Below are positions 54,073-63,896 of a stretch of 64,000 nt of DNA, in pieces. The stretch is from Tenebrio molitor (Eukaryota > Arthropoda > Insecta > Coleoptera > Tenebrionidae), in NCBI RefSeq assembly GCF_963966145.1, contig NC_091049.1, positions 10,974,001 through 11,038,000 on the forward strand, in the 5' to 3' direction. The translations under genes were made by a program, and so were the position numbers. The notes under the pieces were generated by a model. It saw only the letters and a list, made by a program, of their open reading frames with translations, had not been told where the DNA came from and made no database searches. The stretch's first letter is position 1. Each line of letters begins with the position of its first letter.

Positions 54073-55160
54073 TGTATAGTTTGTCTCAATTCTAAATTTC
54101 CACCACCTGTTGAATTATGTTGGCAAAATAAAAATATTTCTAAATTAACATTAAAATTAGTTCATAAGTTTATTTTGCTTTTAGAATTGGATTTTCTACC
54201 TACTTACTTATAGTAAATTCAATAAACTCCTGGACTGTCAAAATTAAATTTTAAATAAAATGCTTGTTTTGACTGTATTTGGGTATAAAAATTTTTCGCT
54301 AGAGTGTACCGACGTCAAAATCTAGTTACAAGATATATTTAGGTTATGTTTTCCTTTTTAATCATTGAACTAAAAATATTTGGAACATTTGAAACGAAAT
54401 GCAGCAACTTAAAGAACTGGAGCAATTTAATCAAGTTTATAAAAAACACAAAGAAAAACAGAAGGTGACACAGGACAAACTGAAAACCGGTAAAAACTAA
54501 ACAATAACCAAAATTGAAAATCGCTTCCCATACCTGTCTGAGTCAAATTCCCGGATTCCGCTAAGGATATATTGGGTGCAACATCTTTAATACCCACACA
54601 TAGTTAACCAATCAGCTTTAATTAGGTTTTCATTTTCACAATGCAAGATGCTGTTTCTCCACAGTTGGGTTAACATCAGAAAGGTTTTTTTGTTGAAGGT
54701 ATGGCTTTATAATATAATAATTTGTTATGGCCCTCTTCTCTCGCGCCAATAGAACCACCATAGTTCGTTTTGAACTTTCCATTTTAACCTTTTTACAAAA
54801 TGCACTTAAATAATTTTGCATTTTATTTGACAATGTCAATTTAAACAAATGAATAGTTTGAAAAATCAAAAAATCATAGACACCGACCGGGCAATATGAA
54901 AATAACTAGTGATTTAACCAACCTAACAACTGCAATTTTGATTTTGACAGTCCAGATGTTTTTTGAATGGACTTTACTGCATTTTAAAAAAGGTTTTCGT
55001 TCTTTTCCTTTATTCTAAAATATTGAGTTGTAAAAACGGAAATTGACAGATAACCTAACAAATACAATCTGACGCATTTTTCACCAAACAGTGTTGTCGG
55101 TTGTATGTCCAACGTAGAATGCAGTGTTGGTGGAAATTGAGAATTGAGAATTGAGACAGA
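54073..55160. mobile_element. Non-autonomous element, CTCAATTCTAAATTTCCACC family, copy 1
   Basis: The left end TATAGTTTGTCTCAATTC at 54073 has its inverted partner in GAATTGAGACAGAC near 55143-55160. Near the right end, 54975-55150 is a direct repeat of 55715-55880. A small ATG frame at 54400-54507 (MQQLKELEQFNQVYKKHKEK) with a donor-like end is unrecognised. Target site is probably TA, not certain. Confidence 0.55.
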
Positions 55161-55185
55161 CGTTATGTACGACAACGAACTATAG

Positions 55186-55901
55186 TTTGTCTCAATTCTA
55201 AATTTCCACCATCTGTTGAATTATGTTGGTGAAATAAAAGTATATTGAAGAATGAGTTTTATAAGGGTTAATTTGGCGAGTCCCCGGTGTAGAAAACGAC
55301 CCTAGGGGAGTTTTCTATGGGACGAGTACGCCAATACCTTTATAAAACCAGTTTTTTATGTTATTTTTTAGAATTTACACCCTTGTTTTAATTTTTAAAT
55401 AAAAAAAAATCAAATTCTAGGGAATTTCGTATCTATTAATTGGTAATTCAAGGTAACGGATGCAACTACATCTGCAACAGATGTTAAAAAGTAGAGTTTG
55501 AACATTAATATTGGAGCTTTTTTGGTGTAATACACTGAAATATTGATAAAAATTTCATTAAAGTACAGTGTACTTTTATAAAGCCATAAACGACTCCTAC
55601 TGACTGACGTTTATACACGTATTATAAACGCAAATTCTAAAAAAATATTTCTAAATTGGGGATTCTGATAACCATTTTGCTTTTAGAATTTGATTTTCTA
55701 CCTACTCACTTACTGCATTTTAAAAAAGGTTTTCGTTATGTTCCTTTATTCTGAAATTTTGAGCTGTAAAAACAGAAATTGACGGATAACCTAACAAATA
55801 CAATCTGACACATTTTTCACCAAACAGTGTTATCGGTTGTATTTCCAACGTAGAATTGAAGGAATTGTTGGTGGAAATTTAGAACTGCGACACACTATAG
55901 A
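55186..55901. mobile_element. Non-autonomous element of the same family, copy 2, containing hairpin H13
   Basis: The left end TATAGTTTGTCTCAATTC is the same as copy 1, 26 bp after copy 1 ends; the right end is the complement near 55870-55901. The right ~165 bp is direct-repeat sequence of copy 1. Hairpin H13 lies just inside the left end. Confidence 0.65.
55247..55353. repeat. Long imperfect hairpin H13
   Basis: Arms pair TTTTATAA, TTGGCG and TAGAAAA with complements. The tip at 55296-55309 is CGA-CCC-TA-GGG-GAG inside AGAAAA/TTTTCT. Confidence 0.9.
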
Positions 55902-55974
55902 AAAGACGTAATACGTCTTTGGTTTAACGTTTACGACAACGACAAATTTTTCTGTAGTCTAGCGACGAGAGAAA

Positions 55975-56870
55975 AATGTACGTTAAATTCGATGAAACTG
56001 TTTGCAAAAACTCTCTAATATCAGTACATCTCCGTGGCGACTATACTTGCCTATTCCTGACGAACCAGGGTGCATTGAAGGCTACCCGAAGAAATTTGTT
56101 CTGTGTGACTTGCAGTTTGTGGAGTTGCGTGTTGGACACGTTCCCCACACCGCAGAGCCGTACATCATTTTGCAGGTCTGACAAACTGTCGGTAGATTGT
56201 GACTTTTTTCTTTGTGGACATCTTGCTTCGCCGGCAAACCAGCGAATTAAGTTGCCCTCGAACGAACAAAGCGCGAGTTTTCGCGTCCTCAACTTGAGGG
56301 ATGAAGCTGAGATGGTTATCGAATTTGACACCGAGGTACTTGACCACGGTTTTCCAGGGAATGGCGCGGTTGAACATGACGACTTGGCCGGTCGGTCGGA
56401 GGTGACGCCGAGTGAAAAGGATCGCACTGCTTTTGTCTGGATTCACGTCGATTCGCCAGGTGCGAAACCATGACTGCAAACTCTCCACAGCGCTCTGAAG
56501 ATGCCGCGAAGGAAATTAGGGTGACCAAGAGCGCAGATGGCAATGGGTTTCGGAATGTCAGCAGTGACGATTGTGTACAGTCGGCGAAAGTACCAAACTC
56601 TATGGGACGCCTGCTTGGATTTCGTGTTTCGTCGAAAGGATCTGCCCGATTTTCGCGTGGAAGACGCGGTGATCGAAGAATGAATTTATCAATCGGACCA
56701 TCGTCAGGGGCACGCCGGCGGTGTGGAACTTGTAAACAAATCCATTATGCCAGACAGTGTCGAAGGCTTTGGCCACATCCAGGAAAATCGCGCCGGTTGA
56801 CCGTCGGTAATTTAGTCCTTTCCGTCTTTTTTACTGAACTAATTGAGCTTTTACTAAAATTTGCTGCCAA
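55975..56870 (-). pseudogene. LINE (Jockey-like) reverse transcriptase fragment
   Basis: From about 56810 the minus strand gives STGAIFLDVAKAFDTVWHNG, TAGVPLTMVRLINSFFDHRV, STKHEIQAGVP-stop, and then in other frames SLQSWFRTWRIDVNPDKSSA, ILFTRRHLRPTGQVVMFNRA, IPWKTVVKYLGVKFDNHLSF, LVCRRSKMSTKKKVTIYRQF, and NKFLRVAFNAPWFVRNRQ. These are the palm and thumb of a Jockey/I-type non-LTR RT. The catalytic YADD segment falls in a deletion between the QAGVP and WFRTWRI blocks. No endonuclease domain or poly(A) tail is present. Confidence 0.85.
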
Positions 56871-56994
56871 GTAAAAATAACAGGTAAGAATGCTTCAAGA
56901 GATCGCTAAATTTCAATCAGAATGCGCCAAACCGCCAAAATATGCTCTGGGCGCAAATTAATTTTCAAACGCGCAATATCTATTGAAAATGCGT

Positions 56995-57128
56995 TAAGGC
57001 CGCCTTACATCAAGGCAACAATTGGCAATATGTTGCCTGCAACATTTTTTAGTAATGTTGCCGGTCATTACTAAAAAATGTTGCAGGCAACATGTTGCCA
57101 ATTGTTGCCTTGGTGTAAGGCCGGCTTA
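56995..57128. repeat. Foldback repeat with GGCAACA motifs
   Basis: Two ~60-nt arms pair almost perfectly (CTTACA, CAAGGCAACAATTGGCAA, TGTTGCCTGCAACATTTTTT, AGTAATG) around a short TTGCCGGT loop. GGCAACA or its complement recurs at least five times. The tip lacks the CGA...GAG design, so it is a different family. Confidence 0.9.
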
Positions 57129-57179
57129 TGAATGGTGCGAAGAGCACTAGATTGGCAACACTGGTCATTAATCATCATG

Positions 57180-58100
57180 TATTTTGAAACGATATAGCAT
57201 TGGAAAAATCATATTGTCTAGTTTCATTTTGTTGCAGGTAAATTAATAAATTGGTGATGACTGGGGAGCATATCAGGATCGCCCTTAAAACGTTCATTTT
57301 TTCAAACGTATTTGGTTTGATATGCTTTCTTGTCAAAAATTTAACAGGTTTGATAATCATATCCTTTTGATCTAGATGAAATTATACCATTACTATCTGC
57401 CATATCATCATCTAAAAATATATTCCGTGCATTTGTAATTGCATGGCAATAATCAAATAACATGAATAATTTCAGCCCTTCTATAATGGGATGAGGAATG
57501 TTTGTTTTCAAAGAACGAAAAAGTGCTACATTTCATTTGTGATAGTCACCAACTAATCGAGTAATATTAAAAGCAGAACCAGTGACCACCTGAAGTATAT
57601 GCCTTGTAATTTCATAAAGCCGCTTCCCAGTTATGCTTCGTCTGAAGTAATAAGCAACAGGGATTGTGTATTTTGTACAAAAAACATGGATTACGAAACA
57701 GAGCAATCTATTAGCCAAGTGCAGCTTTTTACCAATGTAATTTTCTTTGCTTGTATTTTCCAAATCATAAAACCTATCTTCCGTTCTACTATAGCACATG
57801 CGGTCCTTTATGGCCATTTCGTCAGAGATGAGAGACACCATACGCTCTTCTGGATCTTGATATTTAGCTGCCTCGATCGTAAGTCTTTGTCTTATAAGAG
57901 TCGTGATACCAACTCTATAGCTCACACCAGCAACGTATTTTGCCATGGTGGAACGACAGAGAGTTCGAATAAACAATCCCCTACCCAATTCGTAACTTTT
58001 CCGAGAAGCAAAACGCCATATAGCACACGCTCTAATTGTCATTTCTGAGCATCTGGGACATGTTATATTATACAGTCTGTCCGTTCTCAAACTCGAACAT
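57180..58100 (-). pseudogene. P-element-type (THAP9-like) transposase, central part
   Basis: Frame 58090-57533 includes RMVSLISDEMAIKDRMCYSR, the DE(M/I)(A/S)IK motif with the first catalytic Asp of P transposases, then DRFYDLENTSKENYIGKKLH, TKYTIPVAYYF and a GSAFNITRLVGDYHK block. Stops and shifts follow, but LKTNIPHPIIEGLKLFMLFD, NARNIFLDDDMADSNGIISS and VKFLTRKHIKPNTFEKMNVL remain to about 57180. The N-terminal THAP finger and C-terminus are missing. P transposases leave 8-bp target duplications. Confidence 0.8.
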
Positions 58101-58498
58101 AGGTAATTAACATTGTATTGAACGTTTTTGCTGATTCCTGCTCGCCAATTGAACTTACAGGTAAGGTAATGGTATCAATAGAAAGATAAAATTATTGCGC
58201 TTGAAATGATACCAATAATAAGATTAAAGGTGCTATTTTTATTTTAAAATACTAATTTAAAACTTGGCGATTTTTAAATATGACATGCCATGATTTTCAA
58301 ATTGGACAGCATTTGTCAAAAAATTTAGTAATTTGTTGGGTTAAGTCAGCGAATTTTGGTAAATTACTGTCAAAATTATTTACGGAAAAATGAATAGTTG
58401 CTCCATACAGATTAAGACAAATTTCTCTTGAAGTAAGTTTATGTAAATCGCGGATACTGAAGATCCTCAGGAAGTACAAATATCATCCCTACAAGACA
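58101..58498. other. No identifiable gene
   Basis: A 60-codon minus frame (58297-58479) upstream of the P relic is not recognisable. Confidence 0.45.
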
Positions 58499-58655
58499 CA
58501 GTGGGCCGTATGATTTCCCTTTCATTAAAGTTAAAGAATGTCGTTAAATTGTTTTGTCTCTGTCTAACATAGTGCTTGGCATATACTCTCACTTTGTCTA
58601 ATCAATTATTTAGCTAATGAAAGGCTTAACGAATGGGAAATCATACGGCCCATTG
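58499..58655. mobile_element. Short inverted-repeat element (157 bp)
   Basis: CAGTGGGCCGTATGATTTCC and its near-exact complement form the ends. No clear target duplication. Confidence 0.6.
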
Positions 58656-58659
58656 TCAT

Positions 58660-58960
58660 CAACGGATTTTTGCTGTTGAAGAAGAAAGTAAGGGTGAAAC
58701 CTGTTATGAAATACAGGAGCGTGCTAATGATCGTCGCTTTCTGTCGACAATTTGCTTCACAGACGAATCTACTTTTACACTAAATAACGAACCAAATGTT
58801 CAAAACACGCGATATTGGGCTCAAGAAAACCCTCGAGTAAATTATTCCTACTAGAACTCGGTATCCTCAAAAAATTCATATCTAGGCTGGGATTTTTAAT
58901 AACATTTGAAATAAAGGGAAATTTAAATTCAGCAAATTATTTAGATTTATTATTAACTAA
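58660..58960 (+). pseudogene. Tc1/mariner-type transposase fragment
   Basis: The plus frame reads EIQERANDRRFLSTICFTDE, STFTLNNEPNVQNTRYWAQE and NPRVNY before a stop at 58854; decayed PQKI..WAGIFNN and NLNSANYLDLL-like sequence follows. TDESTF is the first catalytic motif. The N- and C-termini are absent. It starts right after the 157-bp inverted-repeat element. Confidence 0.7.
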
Positions 58961-59306
58961 GGTAAGAACTGCATTGTAATTTTGTCAAAGAATTTATAAT
59001 AAAAACTGCTTAAACTGTTAATTACTTTAATATTATAATTTAATTCTTTGATGTATCGAAATAATGGCATAGTATCTATAAGCTGAATGCACATTGTTAA
59101 TTGCCTATGTTCGACTTTGAGAGTGGACACCCGGTATATGCCGTTCACGATTATTTTAAACACGCAGGAGGCCGCGATATCTTTTTGTTAGATTGGCGTC
59201 AGGTCCTGTCATATGACGTTTCGTTGTTAAATATTCACATTGTTGCCAATTCCGTCATTAATTTAGTTAATAAGAATTTACCCAGAACTGTTCTACAAAT
59301 ATGTAT
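58961..59306. other. No identifiable gene
   Basis: AT-rich flank of the gypsy element; only short chance frames. Confidence 0.5.
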
Positions 59307-59655
59307 TGTGGAGTACTTTAGTTGGTCCGGAATGAATGAGACGGTTCGATGCGTGATTTGAGTTTAATATAACAACAATAACAAATAACGATGAATAACA
59401 AACAAGTAACAAATGAATAACAAATAACAAAACGAAGTTAGCGAAACGTAGTCGAAGCGGTTGCTGTGCTGGTTGGTCGACGAGAGAGCGAGTTTAGGGG
59501 CGCGACGTCTTTTATACCCTTCGAAAGCGTCTCGACGGGTGTTCCCTCATAGCGCCGACGCGCGACGTTTCCCTTCTTGGTTGTTAGGTGTCGTGGCTCG
59601 TCGGTAAGGTCGGTTTCTTGTTCTTTTGGTAGGTGCGCGGATAGAGGTCGCCACA
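59307..59655 (-). repeat. gypsy 3' LTR
   Basis: 349 bp with ends TGTGG and CCACA. Contains an AACAAATAAC-rich stretch at 59375-59440. It is bordered by the polypurine tract on its right (plus coordinates). Confidence 0.9.
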
Positions 59656-59673
59656 GTACTCCCCCCTCAGTGG
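59656..59673 (-). promoter_or_regulatory. Polypurine tract (plus-strand primer)
   Basis: On the minus strand the sequence TGAGGGGGGAGTAC lies directly next to the LTR start TGTGG. RNase H leaves such a tract to prime plus-strand DNA. Confidence 0.85.
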
Positions 59674-59717
59674 CTACGTTCCCTTTAAATTTGAAATTGG
59701 GTCTCGTGTCGGTTACG

Positions 59718-62700
59718 TCATGCGGGGACGTAGTCACGAAAGCGAACTGGTGGCTTTGTTGGACGTCTGCTTCTTCCCGTGTTCTCGTCGTCAGGCCGGG
59801 GCGCCTGTTCGGGTGCTGTTGAGTGGTTGACGCTTGGTTCGTCTTGCTGTGCCTCTGTGGTTGGTTGGTGTGGAAAAAAAGCTGGTTTGAGCCTGTCCTG
59901 GTGTACCGTCAGCGTTTTGCCGTTTGCGACGAGGGTGACGCTGGTGCCGTTTCGTCGTAGTACCTTGTGTGGTCCTGTGTATGGCTGCTGGAGTGGTCTT
60001 CTCACCGTGTCGTCTCGGAGAAATACATGGGAGCAATCTTCGAGTTTTGGGTGTACGAAAACTCTCTTTGTGTCGTGACGGGAAGTTGGGGTTGGGCGTA
60101 GGCTTTGGATTTGAGCTTTGAGCATTTCCACGAAGGAGGTTGGGTCTGTTGTGTCGCTTGTGCTGTCCAGGAAAAATTCTCCCGGCAAGCGCAGCTCGGT
60201 GCCCAGTGTGAGCTCGGCTGGTGAACACTGGATGTCTTCCTTGATTGCTGCTCTCAGGCCAAGCAGGACTGACGGTAGGACTGCTGTCCAGTTGGGGTTC
60301 TCTTGGCACATAATTGCAGCTTTGATGGTTCTGTGCCAGCGCTCGATGATGCCGTTGCTCTGGGGTCGATAGGCCGTTGTGCGGGACCTTTGGATTCCCA
60401 TGAGCCTGGTCAATGCTGTGGTTACACCGGCTTCGAACTGTCGTCCTTGGTCTGTGGTGATCTTCCGCGGGCAACCGAATCTTGAGACCCACGTGCTGTA
60501 GAATGCCTTGGCGACGGTTTCTGCGGTCATGTCGACCATGGGCGTTACTTCTGGCCACCTGGTGAAGCGGTCGGTCATGGTCAGGCAGTAACGATATCCG
60601 TCGGATTCCGGCAATGGGCCTACAATGTCCATGTGGACGTGCTCGAAGCGGCTGTCTGGAATTTGAAAGGTGGTGAGTGGGGATCGGGTGTGCTTGCTTA
60701 CCTTGCTGCGTTGGCATGGCAAGCAGGTTCTCGACCACAACTTGACGTCGGCGTCCATGCGAGGCCACACGAATTTGTTTTTGATGGCTCGACTTGTGGG
60801 CCTGAAGCCTGTGTGTGCGGGGTCGTGGAAGAGGTGGAAAATTTTTTTCCGCAATTCTTTCGGCACGTATGGACGGACGTTGTCGGTGGAGGTGTCGCAG
60901 TAGAACGGTCTGTCTGCTCCGGCTGGTGTGAGCTGCTTGAGCTGGAGTCCTGTCGACTCTGAGTCCAGCAACTGTTTCAGCTCCAGGTCTGCTTCCTGTG
61001 CGACGGCGAGCTCCTCGTTGTCGAAGATGGTAGCTGCGGTTATCTCTTCGACCCTTGACAACGCGTCAGCTACCGTGTTTGAGTCGCCTGGCAGGTGGAC
61101 TATCTGGGTCGAAAACTGCCCAATAAAGTCCAGCTGTCGTAGTTGCCGTGGGGATGCCTTGTCCGATCTTTGTTGGAAGGCGAAGGTGAGCGGCTTGTGG
61201 TCCGTTTGTATCGTGAAGACTCTGGCTTCTAGCATGTGGCGAAAGTGTTTAACTGACTCATAAACACCCAGTAGCTCTCGGTCGTAGGTGCTGTAGTTCT
61301 TCTGCGTGGAGGTCAGCTTCTTGGAAAAAAACCCGAGAGGTTGCCACGAGTCTTGCACTCTCTGCTGCAACACTCCCCCAATTGCTACGTCCGAGGCGTC
61401 GGTGGTGAGGGTTAGGTCGCCATGCTCCATGGGGTGTGCCAGGAGGGCTGCATTGGCGAGCTCTTCCTTGCATTGTTCGAAGGCTGCTTCGGCTTCAGGG
61501 TTCCATGCCACGGGTCTCTTGTCGTTTTTCCTGGCGTTCGTGAGGAGGTTATGTAGCGGGCTCTGAATTTCGGCAGCTTTCTTCACGAAACGTCTGTAAA
61601 AATTTAGCATTCCCAGGAACCTGCGTAGGTCCTTCATGGTGGCTGGCTTGGGGTATCCAGTGATGGCGGCGACTTTGTCTGGGAGGGGTTTGCACCCTGC
61701 CGATGAGATTTGATGACCCAAGTACTCCACTTCTGGCTCACCGAAGACGCATTTGGCGGGATTTACCACGATGTGGTTGGCTCGTAGTCGGGTGAAGACT
61801 GTCTCCAACTGTTGCGCGTGTTCCTCTGCTGTCGCTGAAGCCACTAGAATGTCATCTAGGTAACTGAAACAAAAGTCTAGATCACCAAGCACTGTGTGTA
61901 AATGTCTTTGGAAAGTCTGCGCGGCGTTACGTAGTCCGAATGTCATTACGGTGAACTCAAAGAGACCGAACGGGGTGCACACTGCCGTTTTTGGAATGTC
62001 TTCTTCGGCCACTGGGATCTGGTTGTATGCGCGCACGAGGTCTATTTTTGAGAAGATTGTTTTGTTGTGTAACCTGTTCGCAAAGTCTTGAATGTGGGGA
62101 ATGGGGTAACTGTCTGGCACTGTCACACTGTTTAACCTTCGGTAATCGCCGCAAGGACGCCACTCACCAGGTGTCTTCTTCGGTACCAGGTGAAGCGGGC
62201 TTGCCCATGGACTGCTGGAAGGTCGACACCAACCTTGTTCGGCCATGAATTGAAATTCAGCCTGTGCGATCTTCAGTTTTTCTGGGGACAGACGTCTGGG
62301 AGTTTCCGCTACAGGTGGTCCTTTGGTGTAGATGTGGTGTCTAACCGTGGCTTTGCTTGGTGTGCCTGGGGGTGGTTGTCGGGTGATGTCACTGAAGCGC
62401 CTCAGTATCTCGTGGAATGGGCTGTCTCTGAGCACCGTTGTGATGGACGGTACAGTGCAGGGCAGTACCTTACCAGTTGCGAAGAGGTGTGTTTCCGCGT
62501 CGATGAGTTTCCGCGTTCTCAGGTCCGGGAGCAGGTGGTAATGTGAGAGAAAATCTGCACCGAGGATGGGCTTGCGGACGTCGGCCACTGTGAAAACCCA
62601 TTTGAAAGTTCTTCGCAGTTTGAGGTCTACAATTAGCAGCTTCGACCCATAGACCTGGATGGATGTGTTGTTCGCTGCAAAAAGTATGTTGCCCTCGATC

Positions 62701-62858
62701 GGCTGGCATGATTTCCCTAAGAAATGTTTCGGAAGTACCGAAATTTCTGCTCCGGTGTCCACGAGATACTGAGTACCTGTGCTGGCGTCGGTCACGAAGA
62801 GGCGGTGTTGTGGTTTGGGCCCGTCGCAGGATGCCTCCTCCAACGACGGCGAGCTTAG
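59718..62858 (-). CDS. gypsy Pol polyprotein (PR-RT-RNH-IN), made by -1 frameshift
   Basis: Counting from the codon after the frameshift site (1046 residues): protease YLVDTGAEISVLP (Asp ~34), reverse transcriptase FSYLDDILVAS (~335), RNase H LTLTTDASDVAIGG (~487), integrase zinc region with HDPAH and CLPCQ (~680-715), integrase core HVHMDIVGPL (Asp 744), KITTDQGRQFE (Asp 803) and NGIIERWHR (Glu 839), so D, D(35)E is intact. A basic, Pro-rich tail ends at 59718. Every catalytic residue checked is present and there is no stop. The open frame extends upstream to 62936 because it overlaps gag by about 80 nt. The stop is 45 bp from the polypurine tract. Confidence 0.95.
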   Translation of the reverse strand, partial: LSSPSLEEASCDGPKPQHRLFVTDASTGTQYLVDTGAEISVLPKHFLGKSCQPIEGNILFAANNTSIQVYGSKLLIVDLKLRRTFKWVFTVADVRKPILGADFLSHYHLLPDLRTRKLIDAETHLFATGKVLPCTVPSITTVLRDSPFHEILRRFSDITRQPPPGTPSKATVRHHIYTKGPPVAETPRRLSPEKLKIAQAEFQFMAEQGWCRPSSSPWASPLHLVPKKTPGEWRPCGDYRRLNSVTVPDSYPIPHIQDFANRLHNKTIFSKIDLVRAYNQIPVAEEDIPKTAVCTPFGLFEFTVMTFGLRNAAQTFQRHLHTVLGDLDFCFSYLDDILVASATAEEHAQQLETVFTRLRANHIVVNPAKCVFGEPEVEYLGHQISSAGCKPLPDKVAAITGYPKPATMKDLRRFLGMLNFYRRFVKKAAEIQSPLHNLLTNARKNDKRPVAWNPEAEAAFEQCKEELANAALLAHPMEHGDLTLTTDASDVAIGGVLQQRVQDSWQPLGFFSKKLTSTQKNYSTYDRELLGVYESVKHFRHMLEARVFTIQTDHKPLTFAFQQRSDKASPRQLRQLDFIGQFSTQIVHLPGDSNTVADALSRVEEITAATIFDNEELAVAQEADLELKQLLDSESTGLQLKQLTPAGADRPFYCDTSTDNVRPYVPKELRKKIFHLFHDPAHTGFRPTSRAIKNKFVWPRMDADVKLWSRTCLPCQRSKVSKHTRSPLTTFQIPDSRFEHVHMDIVGPLPESDGYRYCLTMTDRFTRWPEVTPMVDMTAETVAKAFYSTWVSRFGCPRKITTDQGRQFEAGVTTALTRLMGIQRSRTTAYRPQSNGIIERWHRTIKAAIMCQENPNWTAVLPSVLLGLRAAIKEDIQCSPAELTLGTELRLPGEFFLDSTSDTTDPTSFVEMLKAQIQSLRPTPTSRHDTKRVFVHPKLEDCSHVFLRDDTVRRPLQQPYTGPHKVLRRNGTSVTLVANGKTLTVHQDRLKPAFFPHQPTTEAQQDEPSVNHSTAPEQAPRPDDENTGRSRRPTKPPVRFRDYVPA

Positions 62859-62864
62859 TTTCCC
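62855..62864 (-). promoter_or_regulatory. -1 ribosomal frameshift site G GGA AAC directly before the gag stop
   Basis: On the minus strand the last gag codons are GGA AAC TAA, preceded by G. That forms the canonical X XXY YYZ heptamer in the right phase. The pol frame is exactly -1 to gag here and stays open downstream. Confidence 0.85.
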
Positions 62865-63799
62865 GAGCTCGGGACGAACTTGCAAGGGGTAGTGCATTTT
62901 CTTGCTTGGTTCCCATGGCGTCGGTGGTAGAAGCATATGTCATTGTCTACCTGGTTTTGTTTGTCAGCCTCATTGTTGTCGTTTCGGTTTCTTGACTGTG
63001 ACCGTTGACGTTGTTGTGAGTGGTAGCGCCCTCTGTTCGCGAGTTGTTTGACTGTTGTCGTTAGCGCAGTGATCTGTTCTTGTAGGCTTTTCAGAGTCTC
63101 TGCGATCGTGGTTTGGGGTGCCACAGCTGGTGGTGCTGGCTCGTTCGCGATGGCGGCGATAGATGGCGACCCGCGGTTGGACACGATTTCGACAAGTTTG
63201 TCGGCGATGCTGGCCATCTTCTCTAGGGGAACTCCATCGCTGGCTGACACGAGGAGTTGGACGTTGAGAGGTAGCCGATGTAGCCACAGCGTCTGCAGCA
63301 TTTGGTCGTCCACGTGGTCACTTGCGAGCGTTTTCATCTCCCGCAGGAGCTCGGAAGGTTTCCGGTCGCCTAGGTCGAGCTCTTTCAGGAGTTTGCGGAT
63401 TTGTTGCTCTCTAGAGTCCGAATAGCTGTCGATGAGCGTTTTCTTCACGGCGTCGTATTTCCCGGTCGCTGGCGGATTGGCGATGATGTTCGAGACGGGC
63501 TGCAGGGTGGAACAGTCCAAGGCGGCGATGACGGCGTAATACTTGGACGTATCCGATCTCACGAGGTGACTGTGAAATTGGGCCTCGATTTGTGAGAACC
63601 ATAGTTTGGGGTCCCTGCGCCAGAACGCTGGCAACTTCATGCTTGCGGTTCGGACTTCTTCAATCTCCCTGTTTGGGACGCTGGTTTCGGCGGGTTCGCT
63701 TCTCTCCCTCAGTTTGCTCTGGGCTTCGCTGAGCTGTTGCTGGAGCTCTGCGATTTTCTGCTCTACGCTTTTTGCTTGCTCGTCGCCGGTTGGTGCCAT
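62855..63799 (-). CDS. gypsy Gag
   Basis: About 314 residues from ATG 63799 in a strong context (GACCATGGC). A longer open frame reaches 63829 but starts only with a TTG codon. An N-terminal coiled coil (VEQKIAELQQQLSEAQSKLR) is followed by a capsid region (LPAFWRRDPKLWFSQIEAQF, LLKELDLGDRKPSELLREMK, LWLHRLPLNVQLLVSA), an Arg/Gln/Ser/Asn-rich basic stretch and one zinc-knuckle-like CFYHRRHGNQARKC near the end. The stop TAA at 62855-62857 comes immediately after the slippery heptamer. Gag forms the particle in the cytoplasm. Confidence 0.9.
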   Translation of the reverse strand: MAPTGDEQAKSVEQKIAELQQQLSEAQSKLRERSEPAETSVPNREIEEVRTASMKLPAFWRRDPKLWFSQIEAQFHSHLVRSDTSKYYAVIAALDCSTLQPVSNIIANPPATGKYDAVKKTLIDSYSDSREQQIRKLLKELDLGDRKPSELLREMKTLASDHVDDQMLQTLWLHRLPLNVQLLVSASDGVPLEKMASIADKLVEIVSNRGSPSIAAIANEPAPPAVAPQTTIAETLKSLQEQITALTTTVKQLANRGRYHSQQRQRSQSRNRNDNNEADKQNQVDNDICFYHRRHGNQARKCTTPCKFVPSSGN

Positions 63800-63896
63800 G
63801 GTCTGCTTGCTACTAGTTGCACTCACCAAATTGCCACGTGTTCTTGTTGTTTCGGACGTCGGGGATCGGAAGTTATTGCCTCGTGGTCTTCCGGAT

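Noticed and set aside
55976..56473. 165-codon plus ORF.
   Set aside because: It is the antisense shadow of the LINE reverse transcriptase relic, which explains the conservation-like residues on the other strand.
59791..60768. 325-codon minus ORF inside pol.
   Set aside because: It is an overlapping frame of the conserved Pol polyprotein and shows no family features, only Arg/His/Pro-rich residues.
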